Part shown: piece by piece, positions 1-5,051 of the stretch
Layout of the letters: each line of letters opens with the position of its first letter
How positions within the stretch are numbered: position 1 is the stretch's first letter
Assembly (NCBI GenBank): GCA_022567275.1
Contig: JADFHH010000181.1
Coordinates: 1 to 5,051, forward strand
DNA: 5,051 nucleotides
Direction of reading: 5' to 3'
Origin: Pseudomonadota bacterium
GTDB lineage: Bacteria; Pseudomonadota; Alphaproteobacteria; Rhizobiales; Methyloligellaceae
Notes under the pieces: model-generated
The model's database searches: none
Told to the model about the DNA's origin: nothing
What the model saw: the letters and a program-made list of their open reading frames with translations, nothing else
Position numbers and translations under genes: made by a program

Positions 1-467
1 AAGGACAATCCGGTGGCGGTGATGATCAGCGGCACGATCATCGGCGAGATCAACAGCGCCATGATCAGGCGGCGGAACGGCATTTCCGGGCGTGACAGGC
101 CAAGCGCGGCGATGGTCCCTAAAACCGTGGCGACGAGAGTCGATGCGACGCCGATAATGACCGAATTCTTTGCCGAGTGAATCCACTGCCCATTGTTCCA
201 GGCATCGTTCCACCAAACGCCATCGCGCGGAATATCGGGGTTTGCCATGCCATGGGTGAGGATGCGGTCGTACCAGCGCAGCGAATATCCCTTGGGATCG
301 AAGCTGAGCATCTCCTGGGTGAAGGTGAAATAAGGCTCGGCATTGAACGACAGCGGAATGATGATGATGATCGGTGCAATCAGGAACAGAAACACCAATC
401 CGCAGATCGTCAGATAGCAATAGTGCCAGACTTTCTCGCCGGGCGATGCATGGGCGGGCAGTGCCAT
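1..467 (-). CDS. PotC-type ABC importer permease, second channel subunit (3' part outside window)
   Basis: This is an inner-membrane permease of a polyamine-type ABC importer, partnering the PotB-type permease encoded just upstream. Only the first 155 codons are present; the reading frame is open to the window edge and the C-terminal half, including the EAA loop that contacts the ATPase, lies outside. What is visible: a short cytoplasmic N-terminus, a first membrane segment at residues about 19-40 with an unusual run of isoleucines, a periplasmic stretch rich in Trp, Asn and Asp (about 60-100), a second segment about 102-123 starting at the typical KNS motif, and the start of a third from about 133. 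The loop at about 70-97 looks slightly longer than in E. coli PotC. The ATG at 467-465 is preceded by GAGGA about 10 nt upstream. It follows the PotB-type gene after 50 nt, so it should be cotranscribed. Family call is solid; substrate is unknown. Confidence 0.9.
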   Translation of the reverse strand, partial: MALPAHASPGEKVWHYCYLTICGLVFLFLIAPIIIIIPLSFNAEPYFTFTQEMLSFDPKGYSLRWYDRILTHGMANPDIPRDGVWWNDAWNNGQWIHSAKNSVIIGVASTLVATVLGTIAALGLSRPEMPFRRLIMALLISPMIVPLIITATGLS

Positions 468-517
468 TATCCTTTGGTCCTCAAATAGCGAAGCGATAGG
501 ACAAATAAAAAGGGTCC

Positions 518-1789
518 TTAGCCGAGTTTCATATTGTCGATGCCGATGAGGCGGTCATAGAGCCAGTAAATCAGCACGACCCCGAACAGCAGGATCGCGC
601 CCAGCGCCGCAGCCAGGCTCCAGTTCAACGATATCTGCATATGGAAGGCGATCTGGTTGGAGATCAATTGCCCCGACGAACCGCCGACCAGGGCCGGGGT
701 GATGTAATAGCCAATCGCCAGGATGAAGACGAGGAGAAAGCCGGCGCCGATTCCAGGCACGGACTGGGGAAAATAAACTTTTAGAAATGCCGTCAGCGGT
801 GTGGCGCCGAGCGAGCGCGCCGCCCGGACATAGTCGGGCGGAATGGTTTTCATCACCGAATAGAGCGGCAGGATCATGAAGGGGAGCAGAATATGGGTCA
901 TGGCGACGATGGTGCCGAGCTGATTATACATCATCTGCACCCGTCCCTCTTCGCCGACAATTCCCAGCAACACCAGCAGATCATTGATGACGCCCTGACT
1001 CTGCAGCAGGGCTATCCAGGATGTGGTTCGCACCAGAAGGGAGGTCCAGAAGGGAAGCAGCACCATTATCATCAGCAAGTTGGAATAGCGCAGCGGCAAC
1101 GTCGCCAGCAAATGCGCGACCGGATAACCGAGCAGCAGGCATAAAAAGGCGATCACGGCGGACAGAACCCAGGTCCTGATGAACAGCAGGACATAAATCC
1201 GCCGTTCGGGCTCCACCTGCACAAGATTGCCATCGAGGTCATAGGTGAGATCGATGGCGGCGGCGTAAAAGCTCAGCGTGTGGCTCGACGAGGCGCGCTC
1301 CATCACCCGCCACAGATGCAAATCCGCCCAATCCTCGTTGATCTTGAGAAGCTTTTCCCTGTAAGGCGGGCCGGTTAATTTCCGCACCTTGCGCGCGGTC
1401 GACTTGAACAGGCTGATAGACCCGGCGCGGGCATAATTGATGCGAACGCCGACGCGAGCGGCGGTCCTGTTCTTCTTGGCGTCGATCAGGTCGAGGGCAA
1501 GCGCGGCAAAACCTTCTTCACCGGGCACGCCCCGCACCGGGTTCGCCTGAAGATAGGCGGTGAGCCGCGGCATGTGCTGGGAAAAGATCGGATTGTTGAT
1601 ACTCAAATAGAGCATCTGAGCGATCGGCACGGCGAAGGTCACCAGGACGAACAGCAGCAGCGGACAGACCAGCAGGAAAGCGCGCCGCCGCGCCCGGCGC
1701 GTTGCCTGGGCCAGGGCCAGTTTGAGCGGCGTGCCATCGCCGGTCGTCAACGCCGTTAGCTCCACCCGGCCGGGCGCGGTCACGGTCAT
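518..1789 (-). CDS. PotB-type ABC importer permease with long periplasmic insertion
   Basis: Inner-membrane channel subunit of the polyamine-type importer. The 423-residue protein is much longer than E. coli PotB (about 275). Membrane segments are seen at about 37-62, 198-222, 234-256, 291-313, 346-368 and 393-412. The extra length is a hydrophilic, presumably periplasmic region between the first and second segments (about 65-197), containing many Arg and Lys residues. The cytoplasmic EAA loop that docks on the ATPase is at about 319-347 (DYVRAARSLGATPLTAF, then a Pro at 341). I recall similar long-loop PotB variants from other alphaproteobacteria, so this is a subfamily feature and not a fusion artefact. 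The ATG at 1789-1787 has no good Shine-Dalgarno sequence, and the nearby upstream GTG in frame runs into TAA, so no better start exists. Weak initiation plus the hairpin upstream may lower expression relative to the binding protein. Confidence 0.93.
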   Translation of the reverse strand: MTVTAPGRVELTALTTGDGTPLKLALAQATRRARRRAFLLVCPLLLFVLVTFAVPIAQMLYLSINNPIFSQHMPRLTAYLQANPVRGVPGEEGFAALALDLIDAKKNRTAARVGVRINYARAGSISLFKSTARKVRKLTGPPYREKLLKINEDWADLHLWRVMERASSSHTLSFYAAAIDLTYDLDGNLVQVEPERRIYVLLFIRTWVLSAVIAFLCLLLGYPVAHLLATLPLRYSNLLMIMVLLPFWTSLLVRTTSWIALLQSQGVINDLLVLLGIVGEEGRVQMMYNQLGTIVAMTHILLPFMILPLYSVMKTIPPDYVRAARSLGATPLTAFLKVYFPQSVPGIGAGFLLVFILAIGYYITPALVGGSSGQLISNQIAFHMQISLNWSLAAALGAILLFGVVLIYWLYDRLIGIDNMKLG

Positions 1790-1825
1790 ATCGTTTTATT
1801 TCACTCGCACGCCTGGAACGAAAGA

Positions 1826-1847
1826 CCGGAGCGCAGCGGCGCTCCGG
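1826..1847 (-). terminator. Strong intercistronic hairpin between binding-protein and permease genes (attenuator or leaky terminator)
   Basis: Perfect 9-bp inverted repeat, CCGGAGCGC and GCGCTCCGG, with a 4-nt loop, starting 14 nt after the binding-protein stop codon. In the transcript it is followed by UCUUUCGUU, a weak U-rich tract, so complete termination is unlikely. Such stem-loops after a binding-protein gene are known to protect the upstream mRNA from 3' exonucleases and to reduce permease expression, as in the maltose operon; that role here is inference. The inverted repeat itself is read directly from the sequence. Confidence 0.6.
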
Positions 1848-1861
1848 CCCTCGCATCGAGC

Positions 1862-2953
1862 TTAATTGGCAGCAATCCAGGCGTTGAACCGCTCATTAAG
1901 TTCAGAGTCATGGTCGGCCCAGAACTCCAAACTACTAAGCAGCGCGTTCTTCATATTGTCCGGCGCCGTTGGCATATGCGGGCCCATCTTGGTCTTGCCG
2001 TCCTGATACAGGCCGACAAGCGCCGCCGACGATTTCCGGGCCGGGCCATAGGCGATGTATTTCGACTGATCGGCAAGGCGCTGGGTATCGGTGGAAAACT
2101 TGATGAAGTCCAGGGCCAGGTCCTTGTTCGGCGCGCCTTTGGGGATCACGAACAAATCGAGGTCGAGAATCTGACCGTCCCAGACAATGGTAAAAGGCTT
2201 GCCCTCACCAACGGCGGCGCCGAAGATGCGGCCGTTATAGGCGGTGGTCATAGCCACCTCGCCGTCGGCCAGAAGTTGCGGCGGTTGCGCGCCGGCATCC
2301 CACCACACGACGTCTTTCTTGATCTGGTCGAGCTTCCTGAAGGCGCGCTTGACGCCGGCTTTAGTCCCCAGGAGCTTGTAAACATCCGCTGCCGGCACGC
2401 CATCTCCCATCAGCGCCATTTCCAGATTCGCCTTGGCGCCCTTGCGCATGCCGCGCTTGCCCGGGAACTTTTCGGTATCGAAAAAATCGGCCATTGTCGC
2501 CGGTTTCTTGCCTTTGAACTTGGTATGGTCATAGGCGTAAATCGTCGACCAAACGATGCTGGCGACCGCGCATTCGGTCAGCGCGCCGTCGATGAAATCC
2601 TTTATGGCCGGTGTGCCGTCCGGTGCGGCGGGGAGCTGACTGGCGTCGATGGTTTCCAAAAGACCCTCGTCGCATAAGCGCACCGCGTCGGAAAATTCGA
2701 CGTCGGCCACGTCAATCGACACGTTTTTTGCGATAACCTGGGCCTTGATCGGCGCCGCCGGGTTGGGTGCGTCGACCGATTTCAGCTTGTTGCCCGTCTT
2801 GGCCATCCATGGCTTGTGATAGGCTTCGACCTGGCTCTTCGTATACGCGCCGCCCCACGACATCACCGTGATTTCGCCGGCGCTTACGCCAAAGGCCCCT
2901 AGAGAAATGCTCGCCACCAGGACGGTGGAAGCCATCAATCTGGACATGTTCAT
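1862..2953 (-). CDS. PotD-type periplasmic substrate-binding protein of ABC importer
   Basis: Extracytoplasmic solute-binding protein that would capture the substrate and deliver it to the two permeases encoded downstream. It has 363 residues, a normal length for the PotD/PotF class. A Sec signal peptide occupies residues 1-25 (basic start, hydrophobic core about 8-22, VSA cleavage motif before Gly26). The mature protein opens with EITVMSWGG, the usual first beta strand of this class, and has a class-typical cysteine-containing second domain, a DGEVAM segment near the middle and FVIPKGAPN in the late domain. Substrates of the class include putrescine, spermidine, opines and related amines; residues are not diagnostic enough to choose. 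The ATG at 2953-2951 has an excellent ribosome binding site (AAGGGAG, 6 nt away); a second in-frame ATG two codons later is a less likely start. It lies 76 nt downstream of the ATPase gene. Confidence 0.93.
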   Translation of the reverse strand: MNMSRLMASTVLVASISLGAFGVSAGEITVMSWGGAYTKSQVEAYHKPWMAKTGNKLKSVDAPNPAAPIKAQVIAKNVSIDVADVEFSDAVRLCDEGLLETIDASQLPAAPDGTPAIKDFIDGALTECAVASIVWSTIYAYDHTKFKGKKPATMADFFDTEKFPGKRGMRKGAKANLEMALMGDGVPAADVYKLLGTKAGVKRAFRKLDQIKKDVVWWDAGAQPPQLLADGEVAMTTAYNGRIFGAAVGEGKPFTIVWDGQILDLDLFVIPKGAPNKDLALDFIKFSTDTQRLADQSKYIAYGPARKSSAALVGLYQDGKTKMGPHMPTAPDNMKNALLSSLEFWADHDSELNERFNAWIAAN

Positions 2954-2959
2954 TTACTT

Positions 2960-2966
2960 CTCCCTT
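2960..2966 (-). promoter_or_regulatory. Ribosome binding site of the binding-protein gene
   Basis: AAGGGAG in the transcript, 6 nt before the ATG. It is the strongest Shine-Dalgarno sequence in the operon, fitting the excess of binding protein over membrane subunits that importers usually need. Confidence 0.8.
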
Positions 2967-2972
2967 AATCTT

Positions 2973-2990
2973 GCCCGGTTCGATCCGGGC
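2973..2990 (-). other. Short intercistronic stem-loop between ATPase and binding-protein genes
   Basis: Perfect 6-bp inverted repeat GCCCGG / CCGGGC with a 6-nt loop, ending 6 nt before the ribosome binding site of the binding-protein gene. No U tract follows in the transcript, so it is not a classical terminator. It could stabilise the downstream mRNA 5' end or modulate access to the ribosome binding site; no function can be shown from sequence alone. Confidence 0.4.
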
Positions 2991-3029
2991 GGTTGTACGT
3001 TCAATTTTCAGCTATTAAACGCGTTTTTG

Positions 3030-4130
3030 TCAGGCGCCATTGAAATCGAGCGCCCGGCAATCCTTCGAATGCCAGCCGACATTCAACTCCTCGCCCACAC
3101 TCAAAGCAGGACGGCTGGAAGCATTGCGCACTTTGACGACGAAGTCATCCGTTTTGGACACCGACATGCGGACACGGATGTGGTCGCCGAGATAAATCAG
3201 CTCCTCGATCCGGGCACGCAAATTGTTGGCCATGGCGCCCTTCTTCGGGGCAAGCTCGATGCGTTCAGGGCGGATAGACAGTATCGCACGCGCGCCGACG
3301 CCACCAACATTGACCTTTTCCGCACGCACCGTGTTACCGCAGTCAAGTTCGACCAAGCATACATTACCGTCGATCTTGCGGACCGTTCCGTTCAGACGAT
3401 TATTCTCACCGATAAACTGTGCGACGAAAGCATTGGCCGGCTTCTCATAAAGCTCATCGGGCGTGGAAAGCTGCTGAATAACCCCGTCGTTGAACACGGC
3501 GATGCGGTCAGCCATGGTCAAGGCCTCGGCCTGATCGTGGGTCACATAGATGACCGTGACACCAAGGTTCTTATGGATGTGCTTGATCTCGTATTGCATC
3601 TGCTCGCGCAGCTGCTTGTCGAGCGCGCCCAGCGGTTCGTCCATCAGAATGAGATCGGGATCGAACACCAGCGCGCGGGCCACGGCGACGCGCTGCTGCT
3701 GACCGCCCGATAGCTGGGCCGGTCGGCGGTCGCCGAAGCCGGGAAGCTCGACCATCTCAAGCGCGCGGGTGACCTTTTCCTCAACAACCGCCGCGGGCAG
3801 TTTTCGAACCTTCAAGGGGAAAGCAAGATTTTCCGCAACGCTCATATGCGGAAACAGCGCATAATCCTGGAACACCATACCGATGCCGCGCTTGTGCGGC
3901 GGAACATCGTTGATCGGGCGATCGTTCAGGAAAATCTCGCCATGGGTGGCGGGCTCGAACCCGGCCAGCATCATCAGGGTTGTCGTTTTTCCCGAACCCG
4001 AGGGACCGAGCATGGTGAGAAACTCGCCACGGGGGATGTCGAGATTGAGATCCTTGATGACCAGGGTCTCGCCGTCATAACTCTTCTGTACGCTCTCGAA
4101 GCGAACGCTGGCGCCTTTGTTGGTTCCCAT
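3030..4130 (-). CDS. PotA-type ABC importer ATP-binding protein
   Basis: Cytoplasmic ATPase that would power the importer, working as a dimer against the EAA loops of the two permeases. All nucleotide-binding motifs are intact: Walker A GPSGSGKT (42-49), Q-loop Gln88, ABC signature LSGGQQQR (140-147), Walker B LILMDEP (160-166) with catalytic Glu165, D-loop at GALD (168-171) and the switch histidine His198. The C-terminal part (about 240-360) is a TOBE-type regulatory domain, with the IRPERI motif at 286-291, as in PotA, CysA and MalK-class importers. Length (366 residues) is normal. The ATG at 4130-4128 has GAGGA 8 nt upstream. It is the first gene of the operon and sits behind a TATAAT box. 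An ATPase-first order is common in polyamine-type operons. Family call is secure; substrate depends on the partners. Confidence 0.95.
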   Translation of the reverse strand: MGTNKGASVRFESVQKSYDGETLVIKDLNLDIPRGEFLTMLGPSGSGKTTTLMMLAGFEPATHGEIFLNDRPINDVPPHKRGIGMVFQDYALFPHMSVAENLAFPLKVRKLPAAVVEEKVTRALEMVELPGFGDRRPAQLSGGQQQRVAVARALVFDPDLILMDEPLGALDKQLREQMQYEIKHIHKNLGVTVIYVTHDQAEALTMADRIAVFNDGVIQQLSTPDELYEKPANAFVAQFIGENNRLNGTVRKIDGNVCLVELDCGNTVRAEKVNVGGVGARAILSIRPERIELAPKKGAMANNLRARIEELIYLGDHIRVRMSVSKTDDFVVKVRNASSRPALSVGEELNVGWHSKDCRALDFNGA

Positions 4131-4138
4131 ACACGCAT

Positions 4139-4143
4139 TCCTC
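4139..4143 (-). promoter_or_regulatory. Ribosome binding site of the ATPase gene
   Basis: GAGGA in the transcript, 8 nt before the ATG at 4130-4128. It supports this start over the out-of-frame ATG at 4189, which would give an unrelated peptide. Confidence 0.7.
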
Positions 4144-4214
4144 GCCTGCCGGCATTAGTGTTATTGGGCAGCCGTGACGTCCCTTGCAAATCCTGTCCGT
4201 GGTTTCATACTGCC

Positions 4215-4220
4215 ATTATA
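4215..4220 (-). promoter_or_regulatory. Probable -10 box of the transporter operon promoter
   Basis: Reads TATAAT on the minus strand, a perfect sigma-70 -10 hexamer. Transcription would start near 4208 and leave a leader of about 78 nt before the ATPase ATG. The -35 region is poor: the best candidate, CAGACT, shares only GAC with consensus and needs a 19-nt spacer, and the spacer contains a run of seven T. A weak -35 may point to activator dependence, but no operator is recognisable. Confidence 0.5.
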
Positions 4221-4349
4221 GCGGAAAAAAAGCACGTTAAGTCTGTCTTTCCGGCGTCTCTGTTCCAGGGGCGGCTGGGCTTAGATCCACCTCCGACAAT
4301 AAAGTCGCGGGGCGAATGCGGTTTCACCACCAGGAAGAAAGGCTGCAAT
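4221..4349. other. Intergenic stretch without recognisable features
   Basis: No open frame with a ribosome binding site, no tRNA and no strong inverted repeat is seen here, apart from the upstream part of the operon promoter (to about 4250 on the minus strand). It separates the transporter operon from the palindrome and the insertion sequence. Confidence 0.5.
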
Positions 4350-4377
4350 GGTGCGTTACGCTCATCGCTAACGCACC
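4350..4377. repeat. REP-like palindrome, apparent target of the IS110-family element
   Basis: Perfect 9-bp inverted repeat GGTGCGTTA / TAACGCACC with a 10-nt centre. It resembles a small palindromic repeat family widespread in proteobacterial intergenic regions, with arms GGTGCGTTA and TAACGCACC usually followed by CTACG (from memory, not searched). Here the sequence after the right arm reads CTTGTAT instead, which is where the IS110-family element appears to start. No U tract follows on either strand, so a terminator role is unlikely. Confidence 0.7.
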
Positions 4378-4429
4378 CTTGTATGTCGGAATCATGCGAT
4401 GATGTGATTTAGCTGGACGGGAGGCCGTA

Positions 4430-4436
4430 GCACCCT
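4430..4436 (+). other. Candidate left target guide of the bridge RNA
   Basis: GCACCCT is identical to the genomic sequence at 4373-4379, the right arm of the palindrome plus the presumed CT core. In IS621 the left guide has the sequence of the target top strand, so identity is the expected relation. Confidence 0.55.
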
Positions 4437-4451
4437 TGATCGCATGAGATC

Positions 4452-4460
4452 GTTTCGTAG
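4452..4460 (+). other. Candidate right target guide of the bridge RNA
   Basis: GTTTCGTAG is the reverse complement of CTACGAAAC. It predicts the right half of the insertion target, starting with the CT core. The CTACG part agrees with the usual continuation of this palindrome family as I recall it. The matching genomic flank lies beyond the window. Confidence 0.45.
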
Positions 4461-4503
4461 CCTGGTCCCCGCCCAGCCGGTAGTGCGTGAATCCGAACGG
4501 TTG

Positions 4504-4512
4504 ATTGGGCCT
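4504..4512 (+). other. Candidate left donor guide of the bridge RNA
   Basis: ATTGGGCCT lies about 44 nt before the end of the putative RNA and ends in CT, the position occupied by the left donor guide in IS621 as I recall it. If right, the right end of this element terminates in ATTGGGC. This is the weakest part of the model. Confidence 0.25.
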
Positions 4513-4541
4513 CAGGTTAAGCCCCTTGATAGCCCGCAAAC

Positions 4542-4547
4542 ACAAGG
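4542..4547 (+). other. Candidate right donor guide of the bridge RNA
   Basis: ACAAGG is complementary to CCTTGT at 4377-4382, spanning the presumed element left boundary and CT core. The longer ACACAAG pairs with CTTGTAT except for one position. It lies just before the transposase start, where the IS621 right donor guide also lies. Confidence 0.4.
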
Positions 4548-4559
4548 ATGGATTCGACT

Positions 4560-5051
4560 ATGACCATAGCATATCCGATTGCCGGCATCGACATCGCAAA
4601 GGACAGTCACGATCTGGCAATTTTGAATAAGGATGGCTCGTTCGCCAGCTCGTCACTGGCGGGCGATGAAGGGTCTCTTGAAGCGTGCGCAGCCCGTTTG
4701 AAGGAGATGAACGTAAAGCTGGTTGTTCTTGAGGCAACGGGGGGGTACGAACGTCCTTTCATGCTTGCCCTTGATGAAGCTGGCCTGACCGTGGCGCGCA
4801 TCAATCCGATGCGCTCCAAGGAGTTTGCCAGAAGCCTTGGTCAATTGGCCAAGACCGACAGGATGGATGCCCGCCTGCTGGCGCTTTTTGGTGAGCGCGC
4901 CAGACCAAAGCCAACAAAGCTTCTTGGTAAAAAGGCACGCATGCTCAAAGACTTGACCTTAAGAAGGCGGCAACTTGTCGAGACCCGCGCCAAAGAGAAG
5001 ATGCGCTTGAAGCAGGTGTCTCAGCGGGGCGTGCAAACCGCCATTGAAAAA
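4560..5051 (+). CDS. IS110-family transposase (DEDD recombinase), N-terminal part
   Basis: RNA-guided recombinase that mobilises the insertion sequence. The first 164 codons are present and in frame to the window edge. The RuvC-like DEDD domain is complete in its key residues: Asp11 in GIDIAK, Glu58 in EATGGYE, and Asp100 and Asp103 in KTDRMDA. From about residue 122 a Lys/Arg-rich, probably helical segment begins, as in the coiled coil that links to the second domain with the catalytic serine; that domain lies outside the window. The start at 4560 has AAGGA 11 nt and GGA 7 nt upstream. An in-frame ATG at 4548 would add four residues but has no suitably spaced ribosome binding site. No frameshift or stop is seen, so this part looks intact and potentially active. 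It is transcribed divergently from the transporter operon. Confidence 0.93.
   Translation, partial: MTIAYPIAGIDIAKDSHDLAILNKDGSFASSSLAGDEGSLEACAARLKEMNVKLVVLEATGGYERPFMLALDEAGLTVARINPMRSKEFARSLGQLAKTDRMDARLLALFGERARPKPTKLLGKKARMLKDLTLRRRQLVETRAKEKMRLKQVSQRGVQTAIEK

Larger units (their letters stand above)
4391..4547 (+). ncRNA. Putative IS110 bridge RNA (target and donor guide RNA)
   Basis: The non-coding left end of IS110-group elements encodes a structured bridge RNA that pairs with both target and donor DNA (established for IS621). Visible here: a small 5' hairpin ATCAT-GCG-ATGAT (4391-4403); an outer stem GCTGGACGGG (4412-4421) with CCCGCCCAGC (4468-4477), ten positions with one A-C mismatch; inside it a loop with GCACCCT (4430-4436), an apical GATC/GATC stem (4438-4441 and 4448-4451) and GTTTCGTAG (4452-4460); then a second region (about 4478-4547) ending in ACAAGG. 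The order matches IS621 bridge RNA as I remember it: guide arm, small apical hairpin, second guide arm, outer stem, donor loop. The RNA ends are approximate. Its promoter should form only when left and right ends are joined in the circular intermediate, so no promoter is annotated. Confidence 0.65.
4378..5051 (+). mobile_element. IS110-family insertion sequence, left end and 5' part (right end outside window)
   Basis: The element comprises a non-coding left end of about 180 nt followed by a DEDD transposase gene that continues beyond the window. The long 5' non-coding region fits the IS110 group rather than the IS1111 group, in which the longer non-coding region is usually on the 3' side. The left boundary is placed at the CT dinucleotide 4378-4379, because the REP-like palindrome ends exactly there and the next bases, TGTAT, match the left terminus of IS621 as I recall it. 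IS110 elements have no classical terminal inverted repeats and usually make no target duplication, so the boundary rests on this reasoning and is uncertain by a few bases. Confidence 0.75.

Noticed and set aside
1518..1856. 112-residue minus-strand frame overlapping the start of the PotB-type gene
   Set aside because: It is an alternative frame of the permease gene with Arg/Ala-rich low-complexity translation, and its start overlaps the intercistronic hairpin region.
1910..2677. 255-residue plus-strand open frame opposite the binding-protein gene
   Set aside because: It is antisense to a clear PotD-type gene, has no family resemblance and reflects the GC-rich codon pattern of the true strand. 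The plus-strand frames at 2868-3713 and 3846-4412 are rejected for the same reason.
2973..2990. T-arm-like sequence GGTTCGATCC on the plus strand, suggesting a tRNA or tRNA remnant
   Set aside because: With a proper 7-nt T-loop the stem contains a G-G clash, and no acceptor, D or anticodon arm is found around it. It reads better as a simple 6-bp hairpin.
3017..3026. AAACGCGTTT perfect 10-nt palindrome near the end of the ATPase gene as an operator
   Set aside because: It is short, single and not positioned at a recognisable promoter, so chance is a sufficient explanation.
4350..4377. Palindrome as a rho-independent terminator
   Set aside because: Neither strand has a U-rich tract after the stem, and no gene ends nearby on either side.
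4373..4438. 9-nt direct repeat GCACCCTTG at 4373-4381 and 4430-4438 as a target-site duplication
   Set aside because: One copy lies inside the element, and IS110 elements usually make no duplication. The match is better explained as a guide copy of the target.
4324..4545. 73-residue minus-strand frame across the IS left end
   Set aside because: It crosses both the palindrome and the element boundary, so it cannot be an ancestral gene, and it covers the putative guide RNA.

Overview
The window looks like alphaproteobacterial chromosome, probably a rhizobial or related lineage. This is inferred from the GC-rich coding sequence, the style of the transporter proteins and a long-loop PotB variant that I associate with that group. 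No rRNA or other taxonomic marker is present, so the assignment is tentative.

Layout: positions 1-4130 hold a four-gene ABC importer operon of the polyamine/opine type (PotABCD class), all on the minus strand. Transcription order is ATPase (3030-4130), periplasmic binding protein (1862-2953), first permease (518-1789) and second permease (1-467, cut by the window edge). The genes are separated by 76, 72 and 50 nt. A perfect TATAAT box at 4215-4220 is the likely operon promoter. Two intercistronic stem-loops, one after the ATPase gene and a stronger one after the binding-protein gene, could set unequal expression of the cistrons. The four products would form one importer: binding protein capturing substrate in the periplasm, two permeases forming the channel, and an ATPase dimer powering it. 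The substrate cannot be fixed from sequence; a polyamine or similar cationic amine is the default guess.

Positions 4221-4349 hold no gene. At 4350-4377 there is a strong REP-like palindrome (9-bp arms). Directly against its right edge, at about 4378, an IS110-family insertion sequence begins on the plus strand and runs out of the window. Its transposase (4560-5051, N-terminal 164 residues) shows the complete DEDD catalytic set.

The most interesting part is the roughly 180-nt non-coding left end of this IS110 element (4378-4559). It has the architecture expected of a bridge RNA. An outer stem (4412-4421 with 4468-4477) encloses a loop whose left arm carries GCACCCT, identical to the genomic sequence at the insertion point at the edge of the palindrome. 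Its right arm carries GTTTCGTAG, which predicts the other half of the target as CTACGAAAC. A second candidate loop ends in ACAAGG, complementary to the element's own left terminus CCTTGT. The window therefore appears to contain an RNA-guided recombinase, most of its guide RNA and half of the target that guide reads, and the model makes explicit predictions about the sequence just beyond the window.
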